The notes below the pieces were generated by a model. The model had not been told where the DNA came from, searched no databases, and saw nothing but the letters and a program-made list of their open reading frames with translations. A stretch of 64,000 bases of DNA from NCBI RefSeq assembly GCF_029504395.1, contig NZ_JAQFIF010000006.1, positions 1 through 64,000 on the forward strand, in the 5' to 3' direction. The position numbers and the translations under genes were made by a program. This stretch comes from Arthrobacter sp. ES3-54. Lineage in GTDB: Bacteria; Actinomycetota; Actinomycetes; Actinomycetales; Micrococcaceae. Of the stretch, positions 36,726 to 45,815 are shown piece by piece. How positions within the stretch are numbered: position 1 is the first letter of the stretch; the number at the start of each line of letters is the position of its first letter.

Positions 36726-37568
36726 CTAGGCGCGCAGGGCCCGGGTCAGTTCGGCGCGGGCCAGCATGCCGCTGGCCGTCGGGTAGGCCACTTCCTCGAG
36801 CACCAGCGGATGCGGGGCGGCCAGCACGGACTTGGCGTCCCGCTGCCGGGCGAGGAGCCGCTCGTAGAGCCAGCCCGGGGTCTCTATGCCCTCGCCCACG
36901 TAGAGCGCCGAGCCCACCAGGGAGCGGACCATGTTGTGGCAGAACGCGTCGGCCTGCACCGTGGCGACAATGACGCCGTCGGTGCCGCGGGCGAATTCGA
37001 AGCGCTGCAGTTCACGGATGGTCGTGGCGCCCTCGCGGGGCTTGCAGTACGAGCGGAAATCCTGCAGCCCGAGCAACGCTGCGGCGCCCTCGTTGAGGAG
37101 CCCGACATCAAGCGGTTCCCTGTGCCACAGGGTGGAGGCGCGTCCCAGCGGGTCCCACAGCGCGGGGCCGTCGGCGATCCTGTAGGAATACCGGCGCCAG
37201 AGGGCGGAGAACCGGGCATCGAAGCCTTTGGGCGCAATGCTGACCCTGTGCACCTCGATCGCCCCGCTGAGCTCGCCCAGGCCCCGGCTCAAGGCGCCTC
37301 GTATGCGGCGGAGCAGGGCAACGGCGGGATCAAGTTCAGCGCCCCGGTTCAGGCCCAGCCACTCCGCCTCGCTGAGGTCCAGGTGGACCACCTGCCCGCG
37401 GGCGTGGACGCCGGCGTCTGTGCGGCCGGCGACCGTGACGCGGATGGGGCGGCGGATCAGCAGCGCGAGCGCCTCCTCCATGACGCCCTGCACAGTGCGT
37501 AGGCCCGGTTGCACAGCCCACCCGCTGAACGGGCCGCCGTCGTACGCCACATCCATCCGGATACGCAA
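36726..37568 (-). CDS. truA: tRNA pseudouridine(38-40) synthase
   Basis: TruA makes pseudouridine at positions 38-40 of tRNA anticodon stem-loops. The protein has the catalytic Asp in VAGRTDAGVHARGQVVHLD near residue 52, followed by RRYSYRIADG and HNMVRSLVGSALYVGEG. TTG at 37568 gives 280 residues and an N-terminus MRIRMDVAYDGGPFSGW that aligns with the usual MRLKxxISYDG of the family. An ATG at 37616 would add 16 residues but lies upstream of a strong rho-independent terminator (37569-37604), which would then sit inside the gene; ATG 37556 would cut the first beta strand. The gene follows rplQ. Confidence 0.9.
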   Translation of the reverse strand: MRIRMDVAYDGGPFSGWAVQPGLRTVQGVMEEALALLIRRPIRVTVAGRTDAGVHARGQVVHLDLSEAEWLGLNRGAELDPAVALLRRIRGALSRGLGELSGAIEVHRVSIAPKGFDARFSALWRRYSYRIADGPALWDPLGRASTLWHREPLDVGLLNEGAAALLGLQDFRSYCKPREGATTIRELQRFEFARGTDGVIVATVQADAFCHNMVRSLVGSALYVGEGIETPGWLYERLLARQRDAKSVLAAPHPLVLEEVAYPTASGMLARAELTRALRA

Positions 37569-37604
37569 AAACCCGCCGCCCCCTAAGACGGGGGCAGCGG
37601 GTTT
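37569..37604 (-). terminator. Rho-independent terminator after rplQ, abutting truA
   Basis: On the minus strand AAACCCGCTGCCCCC (37604-37590) pairs with 37583-37569, one mismatch, across a 6-base loop, followed by TTTTT. It lies 43 bases after the rplQ stop and its T-tract runs into the proposed truA start codon, so truA would need read-through or a separate promoter. Confidence 0.8.
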
Positions 37605-37614
37605 GAGCTCGTTC

Positions 37615-37630
37615 ATAGACTTAAGTCTAT
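37615..37630. promoter_or_regulatory. 16-base perfect palindrome upstream of truA
   Basis: ATAGACTTAAGTCTAT is its own reverse complement. It lies between the rplQ stop and the terminator stem. It may be a regulator site or part of the terminator context; no known operator was recognised. Confidence 0.4.
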
Positions 37631-37647
37631 AAGAAAGATTTAGCGAA

Positions 37648-38214
37648 TTACTTCGCGTCCTTCTCGGACTCAACGGCTGCTTCCTCAGCGGCCGGAGCCT
37701 CTTCGGTCGCTGCGGCTTCAGTCTCAGCGACCTCAGCCTCGGGAGCCTCTTCGGTCTCGGCAACCGGAGCTGCCTCGGCCTTCTCTGCGTCCTTCTTGTC
37801 AGCGTCCCGCTGGGCAGCAGAGGTAGCCTCGGCTACAACGGCCTGCTTCGCGGAAACCGGCTCGAGAACCAGTTCGATGACAGCCATGGGAGCGTTGTCG
37901 CCCTTGCGGTTGCCGATCTTGGTGATGCGGGTGTAGCCGCCATCGCGGTTCTCCACTGCCTGTGCAATGTCGGTGAACAGCTCGTGGACGATGCCCTTGT
38001 TGCTGATCAGGCCGAGTACACGACGGCGGGAAGAAAGGTCGCCACGCTTGGCGAAAGTCACCAGGCGCTCGGCGTACGGCTTCAGGCGCTTGGCCTTGGT
38101 CACCGTGGTGGTGATCCGCTTGTGCTCGAAAAGTGCGGCGGACAGGTTCGCGAGCATAAGACGCTCGTGAGCCGCTCCGCCTCCGAGGCGCGGACCCTTA
38201 GCGGGGGTAGGCAT
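37648..38214 (-). CDS. rplQ: 50S ribosomal protein L17
   Basis: The conserved L17 domain covers about residues 1-125 ([41 protein letters not shown]). The last 60 residues are an Ala/Glu-rich acidic tail, making the protein 188 residues against the usual 115-130. L17 binds 23S rRNA near the exit tunnel. Last gene of the alpha operon, 76 bases after rpoA, and followed by a terminator. Confidence 0.96.
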   Translation of the reverse strand: MPTPAKGPRLGGGAAHERLMLANLSAALFEHKRITTTVTKAKRLKPYAERLVTFAKRGDLSSRRRVLGLISNKGIVHELFTDIAQAVENRDGGYTRITKIGNRKGDNAPMAVIELVLEPVSAKQAVVAEATSAAQRDADKKDAEKAEAAPVAETEEAPEAEVAETEAAATEEAPAAEEAAVESEKDAK

Positions 38215-38290
38215 AATAGTTTCTCCTCATTGGAAGCCGTTAGACTGCGCACACCAAGGTGCATCCAGCCAGCCGGCCAAGATCTGTTGG

Positions 38291-39301
38291 TTAGAGCTCG
38301 TCGTCGCTGAACGCGGCGTCGTCCTCTTCGATGGCTGCGGCACGTGCTGCGAGATCGAAACCGGGAGGGGAGTCCTTGAGGGACAGGCCCAGTTCGACCA
38401 GCTTGGCCTTGACCTCATCGATGGACTTCGCGCCGAAGTTGCGGATGTCCATGAGGTCAGCCTCGGAGCGGGCAACGAGTTCACCCACGGTGTGGATGCC
38501 CTCACGCTTGAGGCAGTTGTAGGAACGGACCGTCAGGTCCAGATCCTCGATCGGCAGAGCCATGTCGGCTGCCAGGGCAGCGTCCGTCGGCGACGGGCCG
38601 ATCTCGATACCTTCAGCTGCGGTGTTCAGCTCGCGGGCCAGACCGAACAGTTCCACCAGGGTGGTACCTGCCGAAGCAACGGCGTCGCGCGGGGCGATTG
38701 CCTGCTTGGTCTCGACGTCGACAATGAGCTTGTCGAAGTCAGTGCGCTGCTCAACACGGGTAGCTTCCACGCGGAAAGTAACCTTCAGGACCGGCGAGTA
38801 GATCGAGTCGACCGGGATGCGGCCGATCTCGGAGTCGCCGGACTTGTTCTGAGCTGCCGAAACGTAGCCGCGACCGCGCTCGATGGTCAGTTCGAGTTCG
38901 AACTTGCCCTTCGAGTTCAGCGTGGCAATGTGCAGATCCGGGTTGTGGAATTCGACGCCGGCCGGCGGAGCGATGTCCGCGGCCGTGACGACTCCCGGGC
39001 CCTGCTTGCGCAGGTAAGCAACAACCGGCTCGTCGTGCTCGGAGGAAACCGACAGGCTCTTGATGTTCAGGATGATCTCGGTGACATCTTCCTTGACACC
39101 CGGAACCGTGGTGAACTCGTGCAGCACGCCATCGATCCGGATGCTCGTTACAGAGGCACCGGGGATGGAGGAGAGCAGGGTACGGCGGAGGGAGTTTCCG
39201 AGAGTGTAACCGAAGCCCGGCTCCAGCGGTTCGATGATGAACCGTGAGCGGTTTTCGGAGACGACCTCTTCGGAGAGGGTGGGGCGCTGTGCAATGAGCA
39301 C
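38291..39301 (-). CDS. rpoA: RNA polymerase alpha subunit
   Basis: The 336-residue alpha subunit has the N-terminal assembly domain (residues 1 to about 230; [21 protein letters not shown] and the [10 protein letters not shown] segment) and a C-terminal DNA- and activator-binding domain (about 250-320; [30 protein letters not shown]). A short acidic tail, [12 protein letters not shown], ends it. The start is GTG at 39301. It lies between rpsK and rplQ; rpsD, present here in many bacteria, is missing. Confidence 0.97.
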   Translation of the reverse strand: MLIAQRPTLSEEVVSENRSRFIIEPLEPGFGYTLGNSLRRTLLSSIPGASVTSIRIDGVLHEFTTVPGVKEDVTEIILNIKSLSVSSEHDEPVVAYLRKQGPGVVTAADIAPPAGVEFHNPDLHIATLNSKGKFELELTIERGRGYVSAAQNKSGDSEIGRIPVDSIYSPVLKVTFRVEATRVEQRTDFDKLIVDVETKQAIAPRDAVASAGTTLVELFGLARELNTAAEGIEIGPSPTDAALAADMALPIEDLDLTVRSYNCLKREGIHTVGELVARSEADLMDIRNFGAKSIDEVKAKLVELGLSLKDSPPGFDLAARAAAIEEDDAAFSDDEL

Positions 39302-39433
39302 TTAGGTTTCCTTTCGGCGAGCATCCGCTATATGACGCAACACAGGTGGTGGAAAGATCGGTCTGGAGACTTAACGCGGCCGGGCCTGCCCGGACCGGTG
39401 AGGGTCCAAGCAAGCTCCTGGCGCTGGAAAGCC

Positions 39434-39835
39434 TTAGACGCGGCGGCGCTTCGGCGGACGGCAGCCGTTGTGGGCGCTGGGGGTGACGTCCTGGATGGAG
39501 CCAACCTCGAGGCCAGCGGCCTGCAGCGAGCGGATGGCGGTTTCGCGTCCGGAACCCGGTCCCTTGACGAACACGTCAACCTTGCGCATGCCGTGCTCCT
39601 GTGCACGCTTTGCGGCGGCTTCGGCGGCCATCTGGGCAGCGAACGGGGTGGACTTACGCGAGCCCTTGAAGCCAACCTCACCGGACGAAGCCCAGGAGAT
39701 GACAGCACCGTTCGGGTCCGTGATGGACACGATGGTGTTGTTAAAAGTGCTCTTGATGTGCGCCTGGCCCAGCGCGATATTCTTCTTGTCCTTCTTACGC
39801 GGCTTGCGAACCGCGCCACGAGTCTTCGGGGGCAT
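39434..39835 (-). CDS. rpsK: 30S ribosomal protein S11
   Basis: S11 lies on the small-subunit platform beside the E-site. The 133-residue protein has [20 protein letters not shown], the central [20 protein letters not shown] and the C-terminal end [16 protein letters not shown]. Length and end are standard. It follows rpsM by 99 bases. Confidence 0.97.
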   Translation of the reverse strand: MPPKTRGAVRKPRKKDKKNIALGQAHIKSTFNNTIVSITDPNGAVISWASSGEVGFKGSRKSTPFAAQMAAEAAAKRAQEHGMRKVDVFVKGPGSGRETAIRSLQAAGLEVGSIQDVTPSAHNGCRPPKRRRV

Positions 39836-39934
39836 TTTTTCTCCTACAGAAAGTTATTGGGGGAAAGCCTACGCTTGGGCCCACACTTACCGGGTCCCTG
39901 AAATCGCGCCAGCGATTTAGGGGGCAAATGGGGT

Positions 39935-40309
39935 TTAGCGCGCCTTCTTCTTGCCTGCGACGGTGCGCTTCGGACCCTTGCGGGTACGTGCGTTCGTCTT
40001 CGTACGCTGACCGCGCACTGGCAGGCCCTTGCGGTGGCGAATACCTTCGTAGCTGCCGATTTCAACCTTGCGGCGGATATCAGCGGCCACTTCGCGGCGA
40101 AGGTCACCCTCAACCTTGTAGTTGCCTTCGATGTAGTCACGCAGCTCAACCAGCTGTGCGTCGGTCAGGTCCTTGACCCGAACGTCAGCGCTGATGCCGG
40201 TAGCAGCCAGGGTTTCGTGTGCACGGGTCTTGCCCACGCCGTAGATGTAAGTAAGCGCAATTTCCAACCGCTTTTCGCGGGGAATGTCTACGCCAGCGAG
40301 ACGAGCCAT
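39935..40309 (-). CDS. rpsM: 30S ribosomal protein S13
   Basis: S13 contacts the large subunit and the P-site tRNA from the small-subunit head. The 124-residue protein begins [20 protein letters not shown] at the ATG 40309. An upstream in-frame start at 40360 adds 17 residues with no homology. [31 protein letters not shown] and the basic end TVAGKKKAR are standard. Confidence 0.97.
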   Translation of the reverse strand: MARLAGVDIPREKRLEIALTYIYGVGKTRAHETLAATGISADVRVKDLTDAQLVELRDYIEGNYKVEGDLRREVAADIRRKVEIGSYEGIRHRKGLPVRGQRTKTNARTRKGPKRTVAGKKKAR

Positions 40310-40484
40310 ATTGGCAGTACTCCTTGTATAAACCGGAGGTCGTAGGCAGTACACCCGCATTTTCAGTGCGGCCCCAGCCTCCGACCGGGGGTTAGCTGTC
40401 CGGGCCCAATACGTCCCAGTTCAGCTTGTGCTGCCTTTATTTACTTGCGTGGGTTAGCAACCCAGGATTTCCCGTGGAGGGAAA

Positions 40485-40598
40485 TTAGCCCTGGCGCTGC
40501 TTGTGGCGCGGGTTCTCGCAGATCACCATGACCCGGCCATTACGGCGGATCACTTTGCACTTTTCGCAGATCTGCTTGACGCTCGGCTTGACCTTCAT
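40485..40598 (-). CDS. rpmJ: 50S ribosomal protein L36
   Basis: This 37-residue protein, too short for many gene finders, translates as [20 protein letters not shown], continuing [17 protein letters not shown]. It keeps the three cysteines and one histidine (C11, C14, C27, H33) of the zinc-binding C+ form. It lies between infA (61 bases upstream) and rpsM, its standard place. Confidence 0.96.
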   Translation of the reverse strand: MKVKPSVKQICEKCKVIRRNGRVMVICENPRHKQRQG

Positions 40599-40659
40599 GG
40601 CGTTCCTTTGCGTGTGTCAGCTGGACCGGCCCTCGGCTGTTGCTCTGGCCGCCCAGTGT

Positions 40660-40881
40660 TTACTTGTAGCGGTAGACGATACGACCACGTGTCAGGTCGT
40701 AAGGGCTCAGCTCCACCACTACGCGGTCCTCGGGGAGGATCCTGATGTAGTGCTGGCGCATCTTTCCAGAGATGTGTGCCAGAACGATGTGCTTGTTGGT
40801 GAGCTCAACGCGAAACATCGCGTTGGGCAGCGCCTCGGTCACAACGCCCTCGATCTCAATGACCCCGTCCTTCTTGGCCAT
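40660..40881 (-). CDS. infA: Translation initiation factor IF-1
   Basis: IF-1 blocks the ribosomal A-site during initiation. The 73-residue protein is an OB-fold with [20 protein letters not shown] and [20 protein letters not shown]. The ATG at 40881 follows GGAGGG; an in-frame start at 40923 adds a non-family leader. It heads the alpha operon, with a promoter about 130 bases upstream. Confidence 0.97.
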   Translation of the reverse strand: MAKKDGVIEIEGVVTEALPNAMFRVELTNKHIVLAHISGKMRQHYIRILPEDRVVVELSPYDLTRGRIVYRYK

Positions 40882-41008
40882 ACCCTCCGCTAACTGTTGT
40901 TGCCGCAGCCTCCCGGTTTGCACCGGTCATGACCGCGGACGTTTTTGATTGGTTGGTTGATGCCACCCGACCACAAAAGGGCACAACGGGGCAGACAACC
41001 AACAGACA

Positions 41009-41037
41009 ACACTACGCCATCGCGGTCCGATTGTTAA
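41009..41037 (-). promoter_or_regulatory. Candidate promoter of infA-rpmJ-rpsM-rpsK-rpoA-rplQ
   Basis: On the minus strand TTAACA (41037-41032) and TAGTGT (41014-41009) are separated by 17 bases. The -35 box matches five of six consensus bases; the -10 box is of the TAnnnT type common in Actinobacteria. It lies 128 bases upstream of infA in an otherwise gene-free gap. Confidence 0.5.
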
Positions 41038-41069
41038 ATCCGGAGTTAAATCCAGCCATCGTAGCGCAC

Positions 41070-42044
41070 TCAGCGTCCGTACGCACCTAACGTCCCGGCT
41101 GCCGTCGTCACTGCCTCCGCCCGCGAGATCCCGTCAAGGATGGCAAGCCGGACGACGTCGGCGGCCGCGCTCTGCAATGTAATGAGGCTTACCTGCCGGG
41201 CCGTCGGGGTGCTGCGGTCAAGTGCGACGGCGCCCGTCGCCAGGGCGAACACGGTATCGCCGTCAGCGAGGGTGTGGCTGGGCGCCAGTGCCCGGGCCAG
41301 TCCGGCGTGGGCCGCCGAGGCGGTCCGCTTGCAGTCTGCCTTGTCCAGGACGGCATCGGTGGCGACGACGACGAGGGTGGTGTTGAGCGGCGGCGGCTCC
41401 TTCGGCGCGGTGACCGGCACGTTTGGGCCGTCCGCCGCGGGTTCCACCCGTAGCGGCGATGTGTCAAAAGGTAACCCCAGGGCATTGACTACCGCTAGGG
41501 CCGCTACAACGACCCCATTGTCTAAAGTGATGGAGGCGGTGCCCACTCCCCCTTTGTACGCGCCCCGGCCGATTGCCGCTCCCGTGCCGGCGCCTACGTT
41601 GCCGCGTTCGACGTCGTGCCCTTCCGGCTGCGCTGCCGCGGCTGCGGTAGCCGCGTAGCCCATCGCCTCGCCCGGGCGGGCGGAGAAATCGCCGCCGCGG
41701 CCCAGGTCGAAGATCGCGGCCGCCGGCACGATCGGAACGAGCCCGCCGGGGACGGGGAAGCCGCGGCCGTTCTCCTCGCACCAGCGCATGGCGCCGCCCG
41801 CGGCTGCGAGGCCAAAGGCACTGCCCCCGGTGAGGACCACGGCGTCCACGGTCTGGGACAACGTGGTGGGATCCAGCGAGTCCGTCTCATGCGTCGCGGG
41901 ACCGCCGCCACGGACGTCCACCGAACCCACCGTTCCCGGCGGCGGCAGAATCACCGTTACCCCGCTCAGCCAGCCGCCGTCGGACTTCTGGACATGGCCT
42001 ATCCGGATCCCGGCGACGTCGGTGATCGCTCCCGTTGCTCCCAT
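41070..42044 (-). CDS. P1-family peptidase (DmpA-like aminopeptidase/esterase)
   Basis: The 324-residue protein belongs to the S58/P1 group of self-processing N-terminal nucleophile-like enzymes. It shows DVAGIRIGHVQ, DVRGGGPATHETD, VLTGGSAFGLAAAGG and, near residue 235, LNTTLVVVATDAVLDKADC, where the Thr after Asn is the expected self-cleavage site and nucleophile. Such enzymes act on N-terminal residues of small peptides or D-amino acid esters; the substrate here is unknown. ATG at 42044 is chosen over a GTG at 42062. It lies between map and infA, an unusual neighbour within translation genes. Confidence 0.85.
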   Translation of the reverse strand: MGATGAITDVAGIRIGHVQKSDGGWLSGVTVILPPPGTVGSVDVRGGGPATHETDSLDPTTLSQTVDAVVLTGGSAFGLAAAGGAMRWCEENGRGFPVPGGLVPIVPAAAIFDLGRGGDFSARPGEAMGYAATAAAAAQPEGHDVERGNVGAGTGAAIGRGAYKGGVGTASITLDNGVVVAALAVVNALGLPFDTSPLRVEPAADGPNVPVTAPKEPPPLNTTLVVVATDAVLDKADCKRTASAAHAGLARALAPSHTLADGDTVFALATGAVALDRSTPTARQVSLITLQSAAADVVRLAILDGISRAEAVTTAAGTLGAYGR

Positions 42045-42101
42045 GGCTCTATTGTGCGCCACGGCGCAAACCCCCGGCCTTCAGCGGCGCCAATTGCCCT
42101 G

Positions 42102-42161
42102 CGACGCGCAAAATCCCTGGCGCTACCCGTATTCGGGTGTCGCCAGGGATTTTGCGTGTCG
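42102..42161. repeat. Long intergenic hairpin repeat after map
   Basis: A 21-base arm at 42102-42122 pairs with 42141-42161 with a single G-T wobble. The 18-base middle itself contains ACCCG/CGGGT (42125-42129/42134-42138). Just beside it, at 42161-42180, another partial copy of the same unit (TCGCCAGAAAACTTGCGTGTC type) appears, so on the minus strand three units beginning GACAC follow each other every 19-20 bases. It may be a dispersed REP-like element or the map terminator. Confidence 0.65.
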
Positions 42162-42177
42162 CCAGAAAACTTGCGTG

Positions 42178-43005
42178 TCAGGGGATCGGGACGGGCACGA
42201 CGCCGAGCGGCGCCAGTTTCGCCGCTCCCCCGTCCGGTGCCGAGAGGACCCAGATCCCCGTCTCGTGCACGGCGACAGAGTGCTCCCACTGGCAGGAGCG
42301 CTTGCCGTCCGTGGTGACAACCGTCCAGTCGTCGTCGAGGACGGCCGTGTCGATGCTGCCGCGGACCAGCATGGGCTCGATGGCAAGGCACAGCCCCGGG
42401 CGGATCTTCGGCCCGCGGTGGCCGGTGCGGTAGTTCAGCACGTCCGGCGCCATGTGCATCTCGGAGCCGATGCCGTGGCCCACATAGTCCTCCAGGATGC
42501 CCAGCGGCTTGCCGGGCACGGAGGAGACGTAGTCGTCCACCGCGTTGCCGATATCGCCGACGAATTTTCCGGTGGCCAGCGCTGCGATGCCCCGCCACAT
42601 GGCTCCCTCGGTGACCTCGGACAGGCGCACGTCCTCGGGATCGGCGGTGCCGACAATCACGGTACGCGCCGAATCGGAGTGCCAGCCGTCCACGATCGCG
42701 CCGCCGTCGATCGAGATGATGTCGCCGTCCTGGAGCACCCGGCTGCCGGGGATGCCGTGGACCACTTCTTCATTCACCGAGGTGCAGATCGTGGCCGGGA
42801 ACCCGTGGTAGCCGAGGAAGTTGGATTTGGCGCCGGCGTCCTGGAGCACGGCGGCGAAGACCTCGTCCAGCCGGGCCGTGGTGACACCCGGGGCCGCAGC
42901 GGCCACGGCTGCATCCAGGGCCCGGCTCAGGACAAGCCCGGCCTCATGCATCGTGCGCATCTGGGCGTTGGTCTTGTATTCAATGCGTGCCTGGCCGAAT
43001 GCCAT
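42178..43005 (-). CDS. map: Type I methionine aminopeptidase
   Basis: MAP removes the initiator Met from new proteins. The 275-residue enzyme has the metal ligands in order: His in NFLGYHGFPATICTSVNEEV, Asp in ISIDGGAIVDGWHSD (two), His in VGHGIGSEMH, Glu in LAIEPML and Glu in CQWEHSVAV. There is no N-terminal zinc-finger extension. ATG 43005 follows GAGGT by five bases; an upstream start at 43062 adds a non-family leader. It follows adk by 244 bases with a hairpin between. Confidence 0.95.
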   Translation of the reverse strand: MAFGQARIEYKTNAQMRTMHEAGLVLSRALDAAVAAAAPGVTTARLDEVFAAVLQDAGAKSNFLGYHGFPATICTSVNEEVVHGIPGSRVLQDGDIISIDGGAIVDGWHSDSARTVIVGTADPEDVRLSEVTEGAMWRGIAALATGKFVGDIGNAVDDYVSSVPGKPLGILEDYVGHGIGSEMHMAPDVLNYRTGHRGPKIRPGLCLAIEPMLVRGSIDTAVLDDDWTVVTTDGKRSCQWEHSVAVHETGIWVLSAPDGGAAKLAPLGVVPVPIP

Positions 43006-43147
43006 CTGTACCTCAGTGTTTTCTCTCGCGGTCCGGTGGCGCTTCACCCGGGCCTCCACCATGGGTCATCAACCCAAGTCTTCAAGCTCTATTCTCCCGC
43101 ACCGGCGCAGCGGCCCGGAACGGACTGCCTGCGGCCCGTCCAACAGC

Positions 43148-43189
43148 GAAGGACGCGTCCCGTACACGATGGTACGGAACGCGCCCTTC
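43148..43189 (-). terminator. Hairpin after adk
   Basis: An 18-base arm at 43148-43165 pairs with 43172-43189 with two G-T wobbles across a 6-base loop. It lies between the adk stop and map on the minus strand. No T-tract follows, so it could be a weak terminator or an mRNA-processing site. Confidence 0.5.
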
Positions 43190-43249
43190 TATGCTGCGGC
43201 TGTGTGCTGCGTTAGCCGCACTGCGCAAGCGTGGATCAGCGGATGCGGA

Positions 43250-43828
43250 TCAGGCGGCCTGGGCCGACTTGATCGCTTCCATGACGCGCTCGGTGACTTC
43301 GTCGATGCGGCCGATGCCGTCCACCTGGGTCAGGATGCCGCGCTCGGCATACTTGGCCACGACGGGTTCGGTCTGCTCGTGGTAGAGGTCCAGCCGGTGA
43401 CGGATAACGCCTTCGTTGTCGTCGCTGCGGCCAGTTTCCTTGGCACGGCCCAGGAGGCGGGTGACCAGTTCCTCGTCGTCCGCGGTGAGCTGGAGGACGA
43501 CGTCAAGCTTCTGGTCGGCGCCGGCCAGGATCTCATCGAGGTAGTCCACCTGTGCGGTGGTGCGGGGGTAGCCGTCCAGCAGGAAGCCTGCCTCGACGTC
43601 GTCGTCGCTGAGACGGTCGCGCACCATCTTGTTGGTGACGCTGTCCGGGACGAAGTCGCCGGCGTCCATGTACTTCTTGGCTTCGACGCCGAGGGGAGTC
43701 TCACCCTTGACGTTGGCGCGGAAGATGTCTCCGGTGGAGATCGCAACGACGCCGAGGCGTTCCGAAATGCGTTCCGCCTGCGTTCCTTTGCCGGAGCCGG
43801 GAGGTCCGATAATCAACATTCTCGTCAT
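43250..43828 (-). CDS. adk: Adenylate kinase
   Basis: Adk balances ATP, ADP and AMP. The 192-residue protein has the P-loop GPPGSGKGTQAERI at residues 7-20, DGYPRTTAQ and a short LID region (LLGRAKETGRSDDNEGVIRH) without zinc cysteines, the short form known from other Actinobacteria. Its ATG overlaps the secY stop by four bases, so the two are translationally coupled. Confidence 0.96.
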   Translation of the reverse strand: MTRMLIIGPPGSGKGTQAERISERLGVVAISTGDIFRANVKGETPLGVEAKKYMDAGDFVPDSVTNKMVRDRLSDDDVEAGFLLDGYPRTTAQVDYLDEILAGADQKLDVVLQLTADDEELVTRLLGRAKETGRSDDNEGVIRHRLDLYHEQTEPVVAKYAERGILTQVDGIGRIDEVTERVMEAIKSAQAA

Positions 43829-45135
43829 CGCAAAAGCCCTTCGTAGTGACGTTGCTGTAGCTGCGCATCAATCTGCTTCACGGTCTCCAGACCGACGCCC
43901 ACCATGATCAGGATCGAGGTGCCGCCGAACGGGAAGTTCTGGTTCGCGTTGATCAGGACAAGTGCAACCAGCGGGATCAGTGCCACGAAGCCGAGGTAGA
44001 TGGCTCCGGCCAGGGTGATCCGGGATAGGACGTACTGAAGATAGTCCGCGGTCGGCTTGCCGGCGCGGATGCCCGGAATGAAGCCGCCGTACTTCTTCAT
44101 GTTGTCCGAGACCTCTTCGGGGTTGAAAGTAATCGCAACATAGAAGTAGGTGAAAAACACAATCATGGCGAAATACAGTGCCATATAGATCGGGTGATCG
44201 CCCTTGGTGAGGTTGTTGTTGATCCACTCAACCCAGGGCTGCATCGGCTCGCCGGCCTTGGGCTGGTTGAACTGCGAGATCAGCCCCGGCAGGTACAGCA
44301 TGGATGAGGCAAAGATGACGGGCACGACGCCGGCCATGTTCACCTTGATGGGGATGTACGTGCTGGTTCCGCCGACGGTGCGGCGGCCGATCATGCGCTT
44401 GGCGTACTGCACCGGGATCCGGCGCTGGGACTGCTCCACGAAGACCACGAGGGCCACGGTGAGCAGGCCGATAACCAAGACCAGGAAGAAGGTGCCGGGG
44501 CCCTGTGCCTTCCAGATCGCACCAAGCGAGCCCGGGAAGCCTGCCGCGATGGACGTGAAGATGAGCAGGGACATGCCGTTGCCGACGCCCTTCTCCGTCA
44601 CGAGCTCGCCCATCCACATGATCAGGCCGGTGCCGGCCGTGAGCGTGATGATGATCAGGACCGTGGTGACGATGGAGCTGTCCGGGATGATGGGCAGCTG
44701 GCAGTTAGGCAGCAGCTGGCCGGACCGCGCCAGCGACACCAGCGTCGTGGCGTTGAGCAGGCCGAGCGCGATCGTGAGGTACCGGGTGTACTGGGTCAGC
44801 TTTGACTGCCCCGATGCGCCCTCCTCATACAGCTGCTGGAAACGGGGAATGACCACCCGGAGCAGCTGGACGATGATGCTGGCGGTGATGTAGGGCATGA
44901 TGCCCAGGGCAAAAATGGACACCTGCAGCAATGCACCGCCGCTGAACAGGTTGACGAGCTGGTAGATCCCGCCCGTGGTCTGACCGTTCTGCAAGCATTG
45001 CTGGACATTCTGGTAGCTCACACCAGGCGAGGGGATGAAGGCACCCAAGCGGAAGATTGTGATGATTCCCAGCGTGAACAACAACTTGCGTCGCAGATCA
45101 GGCGTGCGAAAGGCCCGGCCGAATGCGCTAAGCAA
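43825..45135 (-). CDS. secY: Protein translocase subunit SecY
   Basis: SecY is the channel of the Sec translocon. The 436-residue protein has ten predicted membrane helices and typical motifs: LGIITIFRLGAFIPSPGV, the plug region IFALGIMPYITASIIVQLL, and FEDNMKKYGGFIPG-type VSDNMKKYGGFIPGIRAG. The C-terminus ends in RHYEGLLR. It lies 188 bases after rplO, past a strong terminator, so it must use its own promoter. Confidence 0.97.
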   Translation of the reverse strand: MLSAFGRAFRTPDLRRKLLFTLGIITIFRLGAFIPSPGVSYQNVQQCLQNGQTTGGIYQLVNLFSGGALLQVSIFALGIMPYITASIIVQLLRVVIPRFQQLYEEGASGQSKLTQYTRYLTIALGLLNATTLVSLARSGQLLPNCQLPIIPDSSIVTTVLIIITLTAGTGLIMWMGELVTEKGVGNGMSLLIFTSIAAGFPGSLGAIWKAQGPGTFFLVLVIGLLTVALVVFVEQSQRRIPVQYAKRMIGRRTVGGTSTYIPIKVNMAGVVPVIFASSMLYLPGLISQFNQPKAGEPMQPWVEWINNNLTKGDHPIYMALYFAMIVFFTYFYVAITFNPEEVSDNMKKYGGFIPGIRAGKPTADYLQYVLSRITLAGAIYLGFVALIPLVALVLINANQNFPFGGTSILIMVGVGLETVKQIDAQLQQRHYEGLLR

Positions 45136-45248
45136 GCGTCCTCCTGAGTAATAAGTAAAGTCGTGTGAGACAGGTCAAATAAACCCAACAACCGAGTCTA
45201 ACGGGTGGAGGCGTCCGGCGAACAATCGGCGGGGCCCGGAAATTGAAA

Positions 45249-45294
45249 AAAACTCCCGGCACCGGGGGCCTGAGCCCCTGGTACCGGGAGTTTT
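45249..45294 (-). terminator. Rho-independent terminator of the spc operon
   Basis: A stem of about 20 base pairs (45249-45268/45275-45294) with one mismatch and one wobble is followed on the minus strand by seven or more T residues. It lies 30 bases after the rplO stop and before secY. Confidence 0.88.
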
Positions 45295-45323
45295 CAACAA
45301 CGGGCAACTGCCCCGCCGCCTCG

Positions 45324-45815
45324 TTAGAGGGCGGTGGTGCTTCCGCCTGCTGCGGCAATCTTGTCAGCGGCGCTGGCCGAGAATGCGTGGACGGTGACGT
45401 CAACCTTGACGGTGATGTCGCCGGTGCCCAGCACCTTGACGGGCTGGTTCTTGCGAACGGCACCCTTTTCGACCAGGTTCTCCACGGTGACTGCGCCACC
45501 TTCCGGGAACAGCTCGTTGAGCTTGTCCAGGTTTACAACCTGGTACTCAACCCGGAACGGGTTCTTGAAGCCGCGCAGCTTCGGCAGGCGCATGTGCAGC
45601 GGCAGCTGGCCGCCGGCAAAGCCAGCCTTGATCTGGTAGCGGGCCTTCGTACCCTTGGTACCGCGACCGGCGGTCTTACCCTTGGAACCTTCACCACGAC
45701 CAACACGGGTCTTGGCGGTCTTGGCACCCGGGGCGGGACGCAGGTGGTGAACCTTCAGTGCGTTCTGCTTCTCAGCGGCGCCCTGTGCCTTTTCGGCGGT
45801 GTTCTTCTCTGCCAT
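45324..45815 (-). CDS. rplO: 50S ribosomal protein L15
   Basis: The 163-residue protein has the conserved start [40 protein letters not shown] and [10 protein letters not shown]. About 20 Ala/Glu/Lys residues precede the family N-terminus. The last gene of the spc unit; it begins one base before the end of rpmD. Confidence 0.96.
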   Translation of the reverse strand: MAEKNTAEKAQGAAEKQNALKVHHLRPAPGAKTAKTRVGRGEGSKGKTAGRGTKGTKARYQIKAGFAGGQLPLHMRLPKLRGFKNPFRVEYQVVNLDKLNELFPEGGAVTVENLVEKGAVRKNQPVKVLGTGDITVKVDVTVHAFSASAADKIAAAGGSTTAL

